NCBI GenBank assembly: GCA_051306415.1
Contig: JBPPNE010000222.1
Location: 1 to 22,682, forward strand
Reading direction: 5' to 3'
Length of the DNA: 22,682 nt
Origin: CBDDRG01 sp051306415
GTDB lineage: Bacteria; Pseudomonadota; Gammaproteobacteria; Pseudomonadales; Porticoccaceae
Shown: piece after piece, positions 14,791 through 21,965 of the stretch
Numbering within the stretch: the stretch's first letter is position 1
Layout: each line of letters starts with the position of its first letter
Notes under the pieces: generated by a model
Database searches by the model: none
Told to the model about the DNA's origin: nothing
The model's input: the letters and a program-made list of their open reading frames with translations, nothing else
Position numbers and translations under genes: made by a program

Positions 14791-15944
14791 TGAGCAACTA
14801 CAGCATTTTCACCTCTGAATCCGTATCGGAAGGCCATCCGGACAAACTCGCGGATCAGATTTCCGACGCCGTGCTCGACGCCATGCTGAAGGGCGACCCC
14901 GAATCCCGGGTCGCGGTGGAGACCATGGTCAAGACCGGCATGGCCGTCATTGCCGGCGAAGTGCGCACCAATACCTATGTGGATCTTGAGGAGATCGTAC
15001 GCAGGGTCATCCTCGACGTCGGCTACGATCATTCCGATCTGGGCTTTGATGGCGCCTCCTGCGCGGTGCTCAACGGTATCGGCAAGCAGTCCGGCGACAT
15101 TGCCATGGGCGTGGACGAGGGCGATGACAAAGAGCAGGGGGCCGGCGACCAGGGCCTCATGTTTGGCTACGCCACCAACGAAACCGCGGTGTTGATGCCG
15201 GCGCCGATCTATTATTCGCACCGGTTAGTCGAGCGCCAGGCGTATCTGCGCAAGCAGGGCGTGCTGCGCTGGCTGCGCCCGGATGCCAAGAGCCAAGTGA
15301 CGCTACGCTATGAAAATGGCCTGCCGGTAGCGGTCGAAGCCGTGGTGTTGTCCACCCAGCACAGCCCCGACATCAAAGTCGCCGACCTCCGCGAAGCGGT
15401 CATGGAGGAAATCATCCGCCATGTCCTGCCCGCCGAGTGGCTGCACAAGGACACCCAATACCACATCAACCCCACCGGCCAGTTCGTCATCGGCGGCCCC
15501 ATGGGCGACTGCGGCCTCACCGGGCGCAAGATTATCGTCGATACCTATGGCGGCATGGCTCACCACGGTGGCGGCGCGTTCTCCGGCAAGGATCCGTCCA
15601 AGGTGGACCGCTCCGCCGCCTACGCCGGGCGCTATGTCGCCAAGAACATCGTCGCCGCCGGGCTCGCGGATCGTTGCGAGATCCAGGTGTCCTACGCCAT
15701 CGGCGTGGCCGAGCCGACCTCCATCTCGGTGAATACCTTTGGCACCGGCAAATTGTCCGATGAAGCCATCGTTAGCCTCGTCCGCGAGCATTTTGACCTG
15801 CGCCCCAAGGGACTCATCGCGATGCTCAACCTTAAGCGGCCGATCTACCAGCAGACCGCCGCCTACGGCCACTTCGGTCGCGAACTGCCCGATTTCACCT
15901 GGGAGCGCACCGACAAGGCCGAGCAGCTGAAAACAGCGCACTGA
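14790..15944 (+). CDS. metK: S-adenosylmethionine synthase
   Basis: A 384-aa tetrameric enzyme making SAM from methionine and ATP in the cytoplasm, at E. coli MetK length. Seen: SVSEGHPDKLADQISDAVLD (His16 and Asp18 of the ATP/metal site), the GAGDQGLMFGYATNET signature, and the phosphate-binding GGGAFSGKDPSKVDRSAAY. The start is ATG 14790, with AAGGAG ending 7 bases upstream inside the end of sahR, and the two genes share the A of TGATG. Translation is therefore probably coupled to sahR. ahcY follows after 95 bases. Confidence 0.98.
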   Translation: MSNYSIFTSESVSEGHPDKLADQISDAVLDAMLKGDPESRVAVETMVKTGMAVIAGEVRTNTYVDLEEIVRRVILDVGYDHSDLGFDGASCAVLNGIGKQSGDIAMGVDEGDDKEQGAGDQGLMFGYATNETAVLMPAPIYYSHRLVERQAYLRKQGVLRWLRPDAKSQVTLRYENGLPVAVEAVVLSTQHSPDIKVADLREAVMEEIIRHVLPAEWLHKDTQYHINPTGQFVIGGPMGDCGLTGRKIIVDTYGGMAHHGGGAFSGKDPSKVDRSAAYAGRYVAKNIVAAGLADRCEIQVSYAIGVAEPTSISVNTFGTGKLSDEAIVSLVREHFDLRPKGLIAMLNLKRPIYQQTAAYGHFGRELPDFTWERTDKAEQLKTAH

Positions 15945-16039
15945 CCGACAACCCGGTCGCTCCGTCGCAAGAACGCCCGGCTATCTAAAGCCGTCACTTG
16001 CACCCATTTGACTCTACGGAACACCAAAGGATTACCATC

Positions 16040-17446
16040 ATGACCACTGCCGCAACCGCCCGCGTAACCGCGCACGATTATAAGGTCGCCGACATCGCCC
16101 TCGCCGATTGGGGCCGCCGTGAAATCGAAATCGCAGAAACTGAAATGCCGGCGCTGATGGCGCTGCGCGAGGAATACCGCGCCCAGCAGCCACTGCAAGG
16201 CGCGAAGATCCTCGGCTGCATCCACATGACCATCCAGACCGCCGTGTTGATCGAGACCCTGTGCGCGCTCGGCGCCGAGGTGCGCTGGTCGTCCTGCAAC
16301 ATCTTCTCCACTCAGGATCACGCCGCCGCCGCGATCGCCGCGGCCGGCGTGCCGGTGTATGCCTGGAAGGGCGAAACCGAGGAAGAATACGAGTGGTGCA
16401 TCGAACAGACCATCCTCCAAGGCGGCAAGCCCTGGGACGTCAACATGGTGCTCGACGACGGTGGCGATTTGACCCGCATGCTCCACGACAAGTATCCGCG
16501 GGTTCTCGACGCGGTTCACGGCATTACCGAGGAGACCACCACCGGCGTCCACCGCCTGCTCGACATGCTGGCCAAGGGCGAGCTGAAAGTGCCCGCGATC
16601 AATGTCAACGACTCGGTCACCAAATCCAAGAACGACAACAAATACGGCTGCCGCCACAGCCTCAACGACGCCATCAAACGCGGCACCGACCATCTGCTGT
16701 CCGGCAAGCGCGCACTGGTCATCGGTTACGGAGACGTCGGCAAGGGCTCGGCCCAGTCGCTGCGCCAGGAGGGCATGATCGTGCGCATCGCCGAGATCGA
16801 CCCCATCTGCGCCATGCAGGCGTGCATGGATGGCTATGAAGTGGTGTCCCCCTACCTGAATGGCATCAACACCGAGCAGCCCGACTGCATCAACCGCGAG
16901 CTGCTCGGCCAGACCGATCTGGTGGTCACCGCCACTGGCAACCTCGATGTCTGCGACCGCCGCATGCTGGCCGCGCTCAAATGCGGCGCCGTGGTCTGCA
17001 ACATCGGCCACTTCGACCACGAGATCGACACGGCCTACACCCGGGAGCACTGGACCTGGGAGGAGATCAAGCCGCAAGTGCACAAAGTCCACCGCGCTGC
17101 CTCCAAAGCAGCGGCGAAAGGCGACCACATTCTGCTGCTGTCCGAGGGCCGCCTGGTCAACCTGGGCAATGCCACCGGCCACCCAAGCCGGATCATGGAT
17201 GGCTCCTTCGCCAACCAGGTGCTGGCGCAGATCCATCTGTACCAGCAGCGCTTTGCCGAGCAGCCGGAAGAGGCGCGTCGCTCGCTGCTGCGAGTCGAAG
17301 TGCTGCCCCGCCACCTCGATGAACAGGTCGCCGCCCACATGGTGCGGGGTTTTGCCGGCGTCATCACGCGGCTGACACCCAAACAGGCGGCATATATTCA
17401 GGTGCCTGCCGAGGGCCCGTTCAAACCCGAAGCCTATCGCTACTAG
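16040..17446 (+). CDS. ahcY: S-adenosylhomocysteine hydrolase (adenosylhomocysteinase)
   Basis: A 468-aa NAD-dependent enzyme splitting S-adenosylhomocysteine into adenosine and homocysteine, relieving product inhibition of methyltransferases. Seen: HMTIQTAVLIETL (substrate domain), the WSSCNIFSTQDHAAAAIA signature, Glu165, Lys195 and Asp199 in NDSVTKSKNDN, the NAD-binding loop GYGDVGKG (229-236), and the conserved C-terminal FKPEAYRY that closes the neighbouring subunit's NAD pocket. It is the long bacterial form with an insert around 112-155. The start is ATG 16040, with AAAGGA 8 bases upstream; the in-frame TTG at 15998 adds unrelated residues. It is the third gene of the sahR-metK-ahcY-metF-rsmE group, with metF 63 bases downstream. 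Confidence 0.98.
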   Translation: MTTAATARVTAHDYKVADIALADWGRREIEIAETEMPALMALREEYRAQQPLQGAKILGCIHMTIQTAVLIETLCALGAEVRWSSCNIFSTQDHAAAAIAAAGVPVYAWKGETEEEYEWCIEQTILQGGKPWDVNMVLDDGGDLTRMLHDKYPRVLDAVHGITEETTTGVHRLLDMLAKGELKVPAINVNDSVTKSKNDNKYGCRHSLNDAIKRGTDHLLSGKRALVIGYGDVGKGSAQSLRQEGMIVRIAEIDPICAMQACMDGYEVVSPYLNGINTEQPDCINRELLGQTDLVVTATGNLDVCDRRMLAALKCGAVVCNIGHFDHEIDTAYTREHWTWEEIKPQVHKVHRAASKAAAKGDHILLLSEGRLVNLGNATGHPSRIMDGSFANQVLAQIHLYQQRFAEQPEEARRSLLRVEVLPRHLDEQVAAHMVRGFAGVITRLTPKQAAYIQVPAEGPFKPEAYRY

Positions 17447-17509
17447 TAGTTTCGAGAAATATCGCTCGCTCCCGGAGCCCCAACCGCCAACGCACGGACA
17501 GCCGCCGCC

Positions 17510-18337
17510 ATGAGTCGCCAGATACCGATCAGCTTCGAATTCTTCCCGCCCAAGACCCCCGAGGGCGCGGCGAAGTTGCAGCAGACCCGCGAGGCCCTCA
17601 GCGCCTTGGGACCGGCGTTTTTCTCGGTGACCTATGGCGCGGGGGGATCAACCCGGGACAACACGCTGGCCACCGTGCTCGCAATCCGCGAAGCCGGTCT
17701 TGATGTGGCGCCGCACCTGTCTTTTGGTGGCGATGACGAAGCGGGGATTCTGCGTCTGCTGACGGCCTACCGGGATGCCGGCGTCCGCCGCATCGTCGCG
17801 CTGCGGGGCGATCTGCCATCCGGTAGCGGCATCGTCCGGCAAGTTCACGCCAACGAACTGGTGGCCTTTATTCGCCGCCATTTCGGTGCACAGTTCAAGG
17901 TCCATGTGGCGGCCTATCCAGAGATCCACCCCGAAGCACTGAGCTATGCCGACGACCTGCGCTGGCTAAAGGAAAAATTCACCGCCGGCGCGGATGGCGC
18001 CATCACCCAGTATTTCTACAATGCCGACGCCTATTTCCGGTTTATCGACCAGTGCCGGCGCGCTGGTATCGACCAGCCCATCGCACCCGGCATCATGCCG
18101 ATTACCAATTACCAGAACCTGGTACGCTTTTCCGCCAATTGCGGCGCGGAAATCCCGCGTTGGCTGCAACATCGGCTAGCGGGCTTCGATAACGACGCCG
18201 ACGGCCTCAAGGCCTTCGGAGTTGACGTCGTGACCCAGCTGTGCGAGCGGCTTATCGCCGGCGGCGCACCCGCGCTACACTTCTACACCATGAACCAGCT
18301 TGAACCCACGGCCAGCATCCTGATCAACCTGGGATGA
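17510..18337 (+). CDS. metF: 5,10-methylenetetrahydrofolate reductase
   Basis: A 275-aa FAD-dependent TIM-barrel enzyme reducing methylene-THF to 5-methyl-THF, the methyl donor for methionine synthase. Seen: SFEFFPPKTPEG with catalytic Glu10, FFSVTYGAGGSTRD, IVALRGDLPSG, VAAYPEIHPEA, GADGAITQYFYNADAYFRF and PIAPGIMPITNYQNLVRFS. It is somewhat shorter than E. coli MetF (296 aa) but complete. The ATG at 17510 has only a weak GGA-type ribosome site, so it may rely on read-through translation from ahcY, 63 bases upstream. It supplies the methyl group that closes the SAM cycle; metH or metE is not in the window. Confidence 0.96.
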   Translation: MSRQIPISFEFFPPKTPEGAAKLQQTREALSALGPAFFSVTYGAGGSTRDNTLATVLAIREAGLDVAPHLSFGGDDEAGILRLLTAYRDAGVRRIVALRGDLPSGSGIVRQVHANELVAFIRRHFGAQFKVHVAAYPEIHPEALSYADDLRWLKEKFTAGADGAITQYFYNADAYFRFIDQCRRAGIDQPIAPGIMPITNYQNLVRFSANCGAEIPRWLQHRLAGFDNDADGLKAFGVDVVTQLCERLIAGGAPALHFYTMNQLEPTASILINLG

Positions 18338-18397
18338 ACGCAAACGCCGGCGGCGTGATCTATGAGCCTGCCCTCTTTAACTCCATCGAGCCAACCC

Positions 18398-19135
18398 ATG
18401 CGCATCACCCGTGTCTTCACCGGCCAGCCGCTCGCCACCGGCGCGCAGATCACCCTTGACGAAGGCCCCTCCCGCCACCTGCTCGGGGTTTTGCGCCTAC
18501 GGCCGGGCGGCGCCTTGACCCTTTTCAATGGCACGGGCGGCGAGTTCGCCGCCACACTGATCGACGGCGCAGGCGGCAGGGCTCGCGTCAGCCTCGGTGA
18601 TTTCTTGAACCGGGATCGAGAATCGCCCCTCGCGATCCATCTCGGCATGGGCATCGCGAAGGGCGAACGCATGGACTGGGTGGTGCAGAAAGCGGTGGAG
18701 CTGGGCATAGCGGCGATCACGCCGCTGCTTACCGCCCGCTCCGAGGTGCGGTTGACCACGGAGCGGGCGGACAAAAAACATCGCCATTGGCAACAGATCG
18801 CGGTCAGCGCCGGTGAACAATGCGGGCGCAATCGGCTGCCCACCATCGCCAAACCCATCGATCTGTCCCGCTGGCTGGCCTCCTCAGCCGAAGGTCTTGG
18901 CCTCGTCCTCGACCCGGACGCCACACTCGGACTAGGCCAGGTCGCGCGCCCGGCAAGCGCTCAGGTCAGCCTGTTGATCGGCCCCGAGGGCGGCTTGACC
19001 ACAGCAGAGGTCACCGCCGCCGCAACTGCCGGCTTCGCACGTGTCAGCTTCGGTCCGCGCATTTTACGCACGGAAACCGCGCCGCTCGCGGCGATCAGCA
19101 TCCTGCAAGCCCGCTGGGGGGACATGGGGCAATAG
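18398..19135 (+). CDS. rsmE: 16S rRNA m3U1498 methyltransferase
   Basis: A 245-aa SPOUT-fold methyltransferase that uses SAM to methylate the N3 of U1498 in 16S rRNA. Seen: N-terminal MRITRVF and the PUA-like HLLGVLRLRPGG region, LGMGIAKGERMDWVVQKAVELG (about 82-103), the central WQQIAVSAGEQCGRN, and the knot motifs LLIGPEGGLT (192-201) and FGPRILRTETAPL (218-230). The start is ATG 18398, chosen because it gives the family N-terminus; an in-frame ATG at 18362 would add 12 unrelated residues. Neither start has a strong ribosome site. It is 60 bases after metF and probably the last gene of the SAM-cycle operon, a SAM consumer carried with the SAM suppliers. It ends 28 bases from convergent slyB, with no clear terminator between them. 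Confidence 0.95.
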   Translation: MRITRVFTGQPLATGAQITLDEGPSRHLLGVLRLRPGGALTLFNGTGGEFAATLIDGAGGRARVSLGDFLNRDRESPLAIHLGMGIAKGERMDWVVQKAVELGIAAITPLLTARSEVRLTTERADKKHRHWQQIAVSAGEQCGRNRLPTIAKPIDLSRWLASSAEGLGLVLDPDATLGLGQVARPASAQVSLLIGPEGGLTTAEVTAAATAGFARVSFGPRILRTETAPLAAISILQARWGDMGQ

Positions 19136-19163
19136 CGACTCTCTCCTGCCGCACTGAACCGCC

Positions 19164-19634
19164 TTACTGAACGACCTTGCTCAGCCGGGTCTGTCCGTTC
19201 ACGCTGAGAATATTCACGCGTTCGCCCGGGCTGAACTTGATCTTGTCGTCTGCCGCCTGCACATAGGCGCGGGTCTGACCGGTATCCTCCTTGACGACGA
19301 TCTCCACGCCCTGGGTCGCAGTGAGGCCGTGCTCGGTAGCGGCGCCGGCCAGCCCACCGGCCACTGCGCCCACAGTGGCTGCGATGATGGCGCCCTTGCC
19401 GCCACCCACGCTGCTGCCGGCAACCCCACCGACGATAGCGCCTGCGGCCGGGCCAATCGCCGTCTTGGTGCCTTCAATTTTTACCAGGCGTGCGCTTTGC
19501 ACCGTGCCGGTACGCACCGTCTGGGGCACGCGCGCGTCCTCGCGGCTGTAGCTCTCTCCGCTCAGACTCGATACGCAGCCTGTACCTAATAGCGAGATGG
19601 ATAGCACGCCGATCGCAAGCAATTTGTTGCTCAT
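19164..19634 (-). CDS. slyB: SlyB/Pcp-type outer-membrane lipoprotein with glycine-zipper domain
   Basis: A 156-aa predicted lipoprotein. Residues 1-19 form a short hydrophobic signal ending LLGTG before Cys20. Residue -3 of the lipobox is Gly instead of Leu/Val/Ile, so the match is imperfect but usable. Residues about 60-100 are a glycine-zipper two-helix region (AAGAIVGGVAGSSVGGGKGA, then AVAGGLAG), followed by the SlyB-like C-terminus (TQGVEIVVKEDTG, KFSPGERVNIL). It resembles E. coli SlyB along its whole length. The start is ATG 19634; an in-frame ATG at 19814 would add 60 residues that bury the signal peptide. SlyB in enterobacteria is an envelope-stress protein that shields outer-membrane proteins; that role here is by homology. 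It stands alone, convergent with rsmE. Confidence 0.9.
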   Translation of the reverse strand: MSNKLLAIGVLSISLLGTGCVSSLSGESYSREDARVPQTVRTGTVQSARLVKIEGTKTAIGPAAGAIVGGVAGSSVGGGKGAIIAATVGAVAGGLAGAATEHGLTATQGVEIVVKEDTGQTRAYVQAADDKIKFSPGERVNILSVNGQTRLSKVVQ

Positions 19635-19716
19635 GTAAGTTAAGTCTCTATTGATGGCTGAAGGGGTAACCTGGCGTCGCCACCGCCCACCAACAGCGGC
19701 GGACAGACGAATAACG

Positions 19717-19752
19717 CAATACCCTGCTGAAGTCGATTCCAGCAGGGTATTG
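19717..19752. repeat. Perfect 13-bp inverted repeat with 10-base loop between the racemase gene and slyB
   Basis: CAATACCCTGCTG (19717-19729) and CAGCAGGGTATTG (19740-19752) are exact reverse complements around the loop AAGTCGATTC. It lies 86 bases after the racemase gene and about 80 bases upstream of slyB. No T tract follows on either strand, so it is not a classic intrinsic terminator. It may end racemase transcription in another way, act as an mRNA 3' stem, or be a protein-binding site controlling slyB. Confidence 0.6.
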
Positions 19753-19838
19753 GATACGTAAATCGGTCTGCGGTTCCGCACGCAACAGTAACGGACTACC
19801 GCGACTGCGGTCATTGCAGACCACCGGAGCCGTGAGCC

Positions 19839-20987
19839 CTAGCGAATCGCCCCCGCTGCCTTCAACGTGGCGAGCTCGGCTGCACTGATGCCCCAGTCCG
19901 CCATCGCCGCTTCGGTGTGCTGGCCAGGCGTCGGCGCCGGTCCCTTGATGGAGGATGGTGTGCGCTGGAAGCGCGGTGCCGGCGCCGGTTGCAATTGGCC
20001 ATCGCACTCGACAAAGGCGGAGCGCTCGCGGTTGTGGTGGTACTGATGGGCTTCGGTCAGACTGAGCACCGGCGCGAAGCAGATGTCGGTGTTCTCCATG
20101 ATGGCGCACCATTCGTCGCGGGTTTTGCCCAGAAAAATGGCCTTGAATTTCTCCATCATTGCGGGCCACTGGGCACGATCCATCTGCGGCGGCAACGTCG
20201 CCGGATCGAGTTGAAGTTTCTCCAGCAACTCGGCGTAGAACTTCTTCTCGATGGAGCCGATGGAAATGTACTTGCCGTCCCTGGTTTCGTAGGTGTTGTA
20301 GAAGTGGGCGCCGCCATCGAGGATGTTGATCCCGCGGGTGTCCTTCTGCACGCCGGAGGCGAACATCGCGTAGGTGGCCGTCATCAGCGACAGCGCGCCG
20401 TCCACCATGCCCGCATCGACGACCTGGCCCTGCCCGGACTTGCTCGCCTCCAGCAGCGCGGCGAGGATGCCGGTGACGATGTACATGGTGCCGCCGCCAA
20501 AATCGCCGACCAGATTGAGCGGCGGTGGTGGCGGCTCGGTGGCGCTGCGGCCGATCGCGTGCAGCGCTCCGGTCAGCGCGATGTAGTTGAGGTCATGGCC
20601 GGCACTTTTCGCCAGCGGGCCTTCCTGACCCCAGCCGGTGACGCGGCCATAGACCAGTTTGGGATTGCGCTTGAAACAGACTTCAGGCCCCAGTCCGAGG
20701 CGTTCCATGACACCGGGACGGAAGCCTTCGACAATCGCATCGGCGCCATCGATCATTTTCAACAGTGCATCGATGCCTTCCTTTTTCTTCAGATCGATGG
20801 CGACGGAGCGGCGGCCCCGATTCAAAAAACTGTACTTGGCGGGCATCGCGATACCGAGCCCGGCATCTTCGGTGCGGTCGACACGAATCACATCGGCGCC
20901 CATGTCCGACAGCATCATCGCGCACATCGGCGCTGGCCCGATGCCGGCCATCTCGATCACTTTGTAACCTTTGAGGGGTCCACTCAT
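19839..20987 (-). CDS. Alpha-methylacyl-CoA racemase (CaiB/BaiF CoA-transferase family III)
   Basis: A 382-aa family III enzyme, closely similar along its length to Mycobacterium tuberculosis Mcr and human AMACR as I recall them. These enzymes interconvert (2R)- and (2S)-2-methylacyl-CoA so that branched or sterol side-chain acids can enter beta-oxidation. The catalytic residues are present: His131 in AGHDLNYI, Asp162 in VGDFGGG and Glu247 in SIGSIEKKFY. Other family marks are GADVIRVDR, FLNRGRRSVAIDLK, EGFRPGVMERLGLGP and DTRGINILDGGAHFY. The ATG at 20987 has AGGAG 7 bases upstream. A formyl/succinyl-CoA transferase role is the alternative, but those enzymes carry an Asp nucleophile in place of the region around Asp162 and lack the AMACR-type DGGA segment. 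The GST gene lies 169 bases upstream on the same strand. Confidence 0.92.
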   Translation of the reverse strand: MSGPLKGYKVIEMAGIGPAPMCAMMLSDMGADVIRVDRTEDAGLGIAMPAKYSFLNRGRRSVAIDLKKKEGIDALLKMIDGADAIVEGFRPGVMERLGLGPEVCFKRNPKLVYGRVTGWGQEGPLAKSAGHDLNYIALTGALHAIGRSATEPPPPPLNLVGDFGGGTMYIVTGILAALLEASKSGQGQVVDAGMVDGALSLMTATYAMFASGVQKDTRGINILDGGAHFYNTYETRDGKYISIGSIEKKFYAELLEKLQLDPATLPPQMDRAQWPAMMEKFKAIFLGKTRDEWCAIMENTDICFAPVLSLTEAHQYHHNRERSAFVECDGQLQPAPAPRFQRTPSSIKGPAPTPGQHTEAAMADWGISAAELATLKAAGAIR

Positions 20988-21075
20988 TGCTGTTCTCCTG
21001 TTCGGGCAGTGCCCGCTATGCTGTTATTGTCCCGGCGCTAACAGCCGGAATTTCAAAAAAGCTACCACCCCATCC

Positions 21076-21089
21076 GGGTCTATCGACCC
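21076..21089 (-). terminator. Weak candidate terminator after the GST gene
   Basis: GGGTC (21076-21080) and GACCC (21085-21089) form a 5-bp stem with a 4-base loop. On the minus strand a run of six T follows, but only about 17 bases later. The stem-to-T distance is too long for a standard terminator, so confidence is low. Confidence 0.2.
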
Positions 21090-21156
21090 AGTAGTGATTG
21101 ACGCCGCAAGCGCGACGAACGTCCTAGAGCCCTCGTCATATTGCACCAAACACACG

Positions 21157-21768
21157 CTATTTTTTACTTGCACGCTCCGCCGCCAGCGCCTCCTGCACCG
21201 ATGGCCGCGCCTTCACGCGAGACGAATAGTCAACCAGAACCGGCCAACCATCGAGGGGCAAGCCGACAAAGCCGCACCAGCCAAGCACCGTGTACAGGTA
21301 GCCATCCGCGACAGTGAACTGATCGCCCATCAAAAAACTCTTGCCCTTCAATTGTTCGGCCACATAGCCGAGACGGCGGCTGAGCGCCTCGCGCGCCAAG
21401 GCCTTTGCTTCATCCGGCATGGCGGCATTGAACAGGGTGCTGAAGCCCTTGTGGAGTTCCGAGTTGATGAAGGTCAGCCACTCCTGCAAACGATAGCGCG
21501 CCAGCGTGCCCGCCTTGGGCGCAAGCCCGGATTCGGGCTTCTGGTCGGCAATGTACTGCACGATGGCGGGGCCTTCGGCGAGGTACTGGCCATCGTCCAA
21601 TTGCAGCACAGGCACATAGCCCTTCGGGTTAACCATGTTGAAGTCACCGCCGTCGGCGAGGGTTTTGGTTTTCAAATCCACTTTGACGAGGTCGAACGTC
21701 AAGCCGGCTTCGCGCAGTGCGATGTGGGGTGACAGTGAGCAGGCGCCGGGGGAATAAAACAATTTCAT
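21157..21768 (-). CDS. gst: Beta-class glutathione S-transferase
   Basis: A 203-aa bacterial GST. The N-terminal thioredoxin-like domain begins MKLFYSPGACSLSPHIALRE, the Beta-class hallmark with Cys10, which forms a mixed disulfide with glutathione. Next come the cis-Pro VPVLQLDDG segment and the glutathione-contacting EGPAIVQYIAD. The helical C-terminal domain carries His106 (SELHKGFSTLF), which is catalytic in the Proteus enzyme, and the N-capping box FTVADGYLYTVLGW. Of two adjacent ATGs, 21768 is preferred because it lies 5 bases after a strong AGGAGG, while 21771 is only 2 bases away. Likely roles are conjugation of electrophiles and peroxide defence. It stands between the racemase and the alcohol dehydrogenase, with sizeable gaps on both sides, so it is probably transcribed on its own. 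Confidence 0.95.
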   Translation of the reverse strand: MKLFYSPGACSLSPHIALREAGLTFDLVKVDLKTKTLADGGDFNMVNPKGYVPVLQLDDGQYLAEGPAIVQYIADQKPESGLAPKAGTLARYRLQEWLTFINSELHKGFSTLFNAAMPDEAKALAREALSRRLGYVAEQLKGKSFLMGDQFTVADGYLYTVLGWCGFVGLPLDGWPVLVDYSSRVKARPSVQEALAAERASKK

Positions 21769-21920
21769 CATAACCTCCTGGATTAGAGTATTGGGCGAGG
21801 TAGCAATCCGCTTCTGCGGACAGGGTTGGCCGCGAGCCGATACTGACAGAGTAGCTGGGGCATGCCCATTGCGCCACCATCTCATCCAACGGCGCTCCGA
21901 AGCCAGTAAAGACGGACACA

Positions 21921-21947
21921 AAAGCGGGGCAACCCGTGCCCCGTTTT
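21921..21947 (-). terminator. Intrinsic terminator of the alcohol dehydrogenase gene
   Basis: CGGGGC (21925-21930) pairs with GCCCCG (21938-21943) around the loop AACCCGT. The stem extends by one G-U and three A-T pairs to 21921 and 21947. On the minus strand the GC stem is followed by CTTTTG, a fair T tract. It starts 19 bases after the dehydrogenase stop codon. Confidence 0.8.
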
Positions 21948-21965
21948 CATTACGCCGATGCGGAA

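Noticed and set aside
15945..16039. Possible SAH riboswitch before ahcY
   Set aside because: I looked for the conserved GAGGAGCGCUGC-like core and its pairing partner in the 95-base gap and saw neither. Control by SahR explains SAH response without it. A covariance-model search would settle this.
15863..17338. 491-codon open frame on the minus strand opposite ahcY
   Set aside because: It is fully antisense to canonical S-adenosylhomocysteine hydrolase. The Val/Gly/His-rich translation is typical of an antisense frame in GC-rich coding DNA.
19635..19814. 60-residue N-terminal extension of the SlyB-like protein
   Set aside because: It would bury the signal peptide and lipobox, and it crosses the 13-bp inverted repeat. 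The ATG at 19634 gives a normal lipoprotein N-terminus.
19917..21041. 374-codon open frame on the plus strand opposite the racemase gene
   Set aside because: It is a shadow frame; the minus strand carries all catalytic residues of an alpha-methylacyl-CoA racemase.
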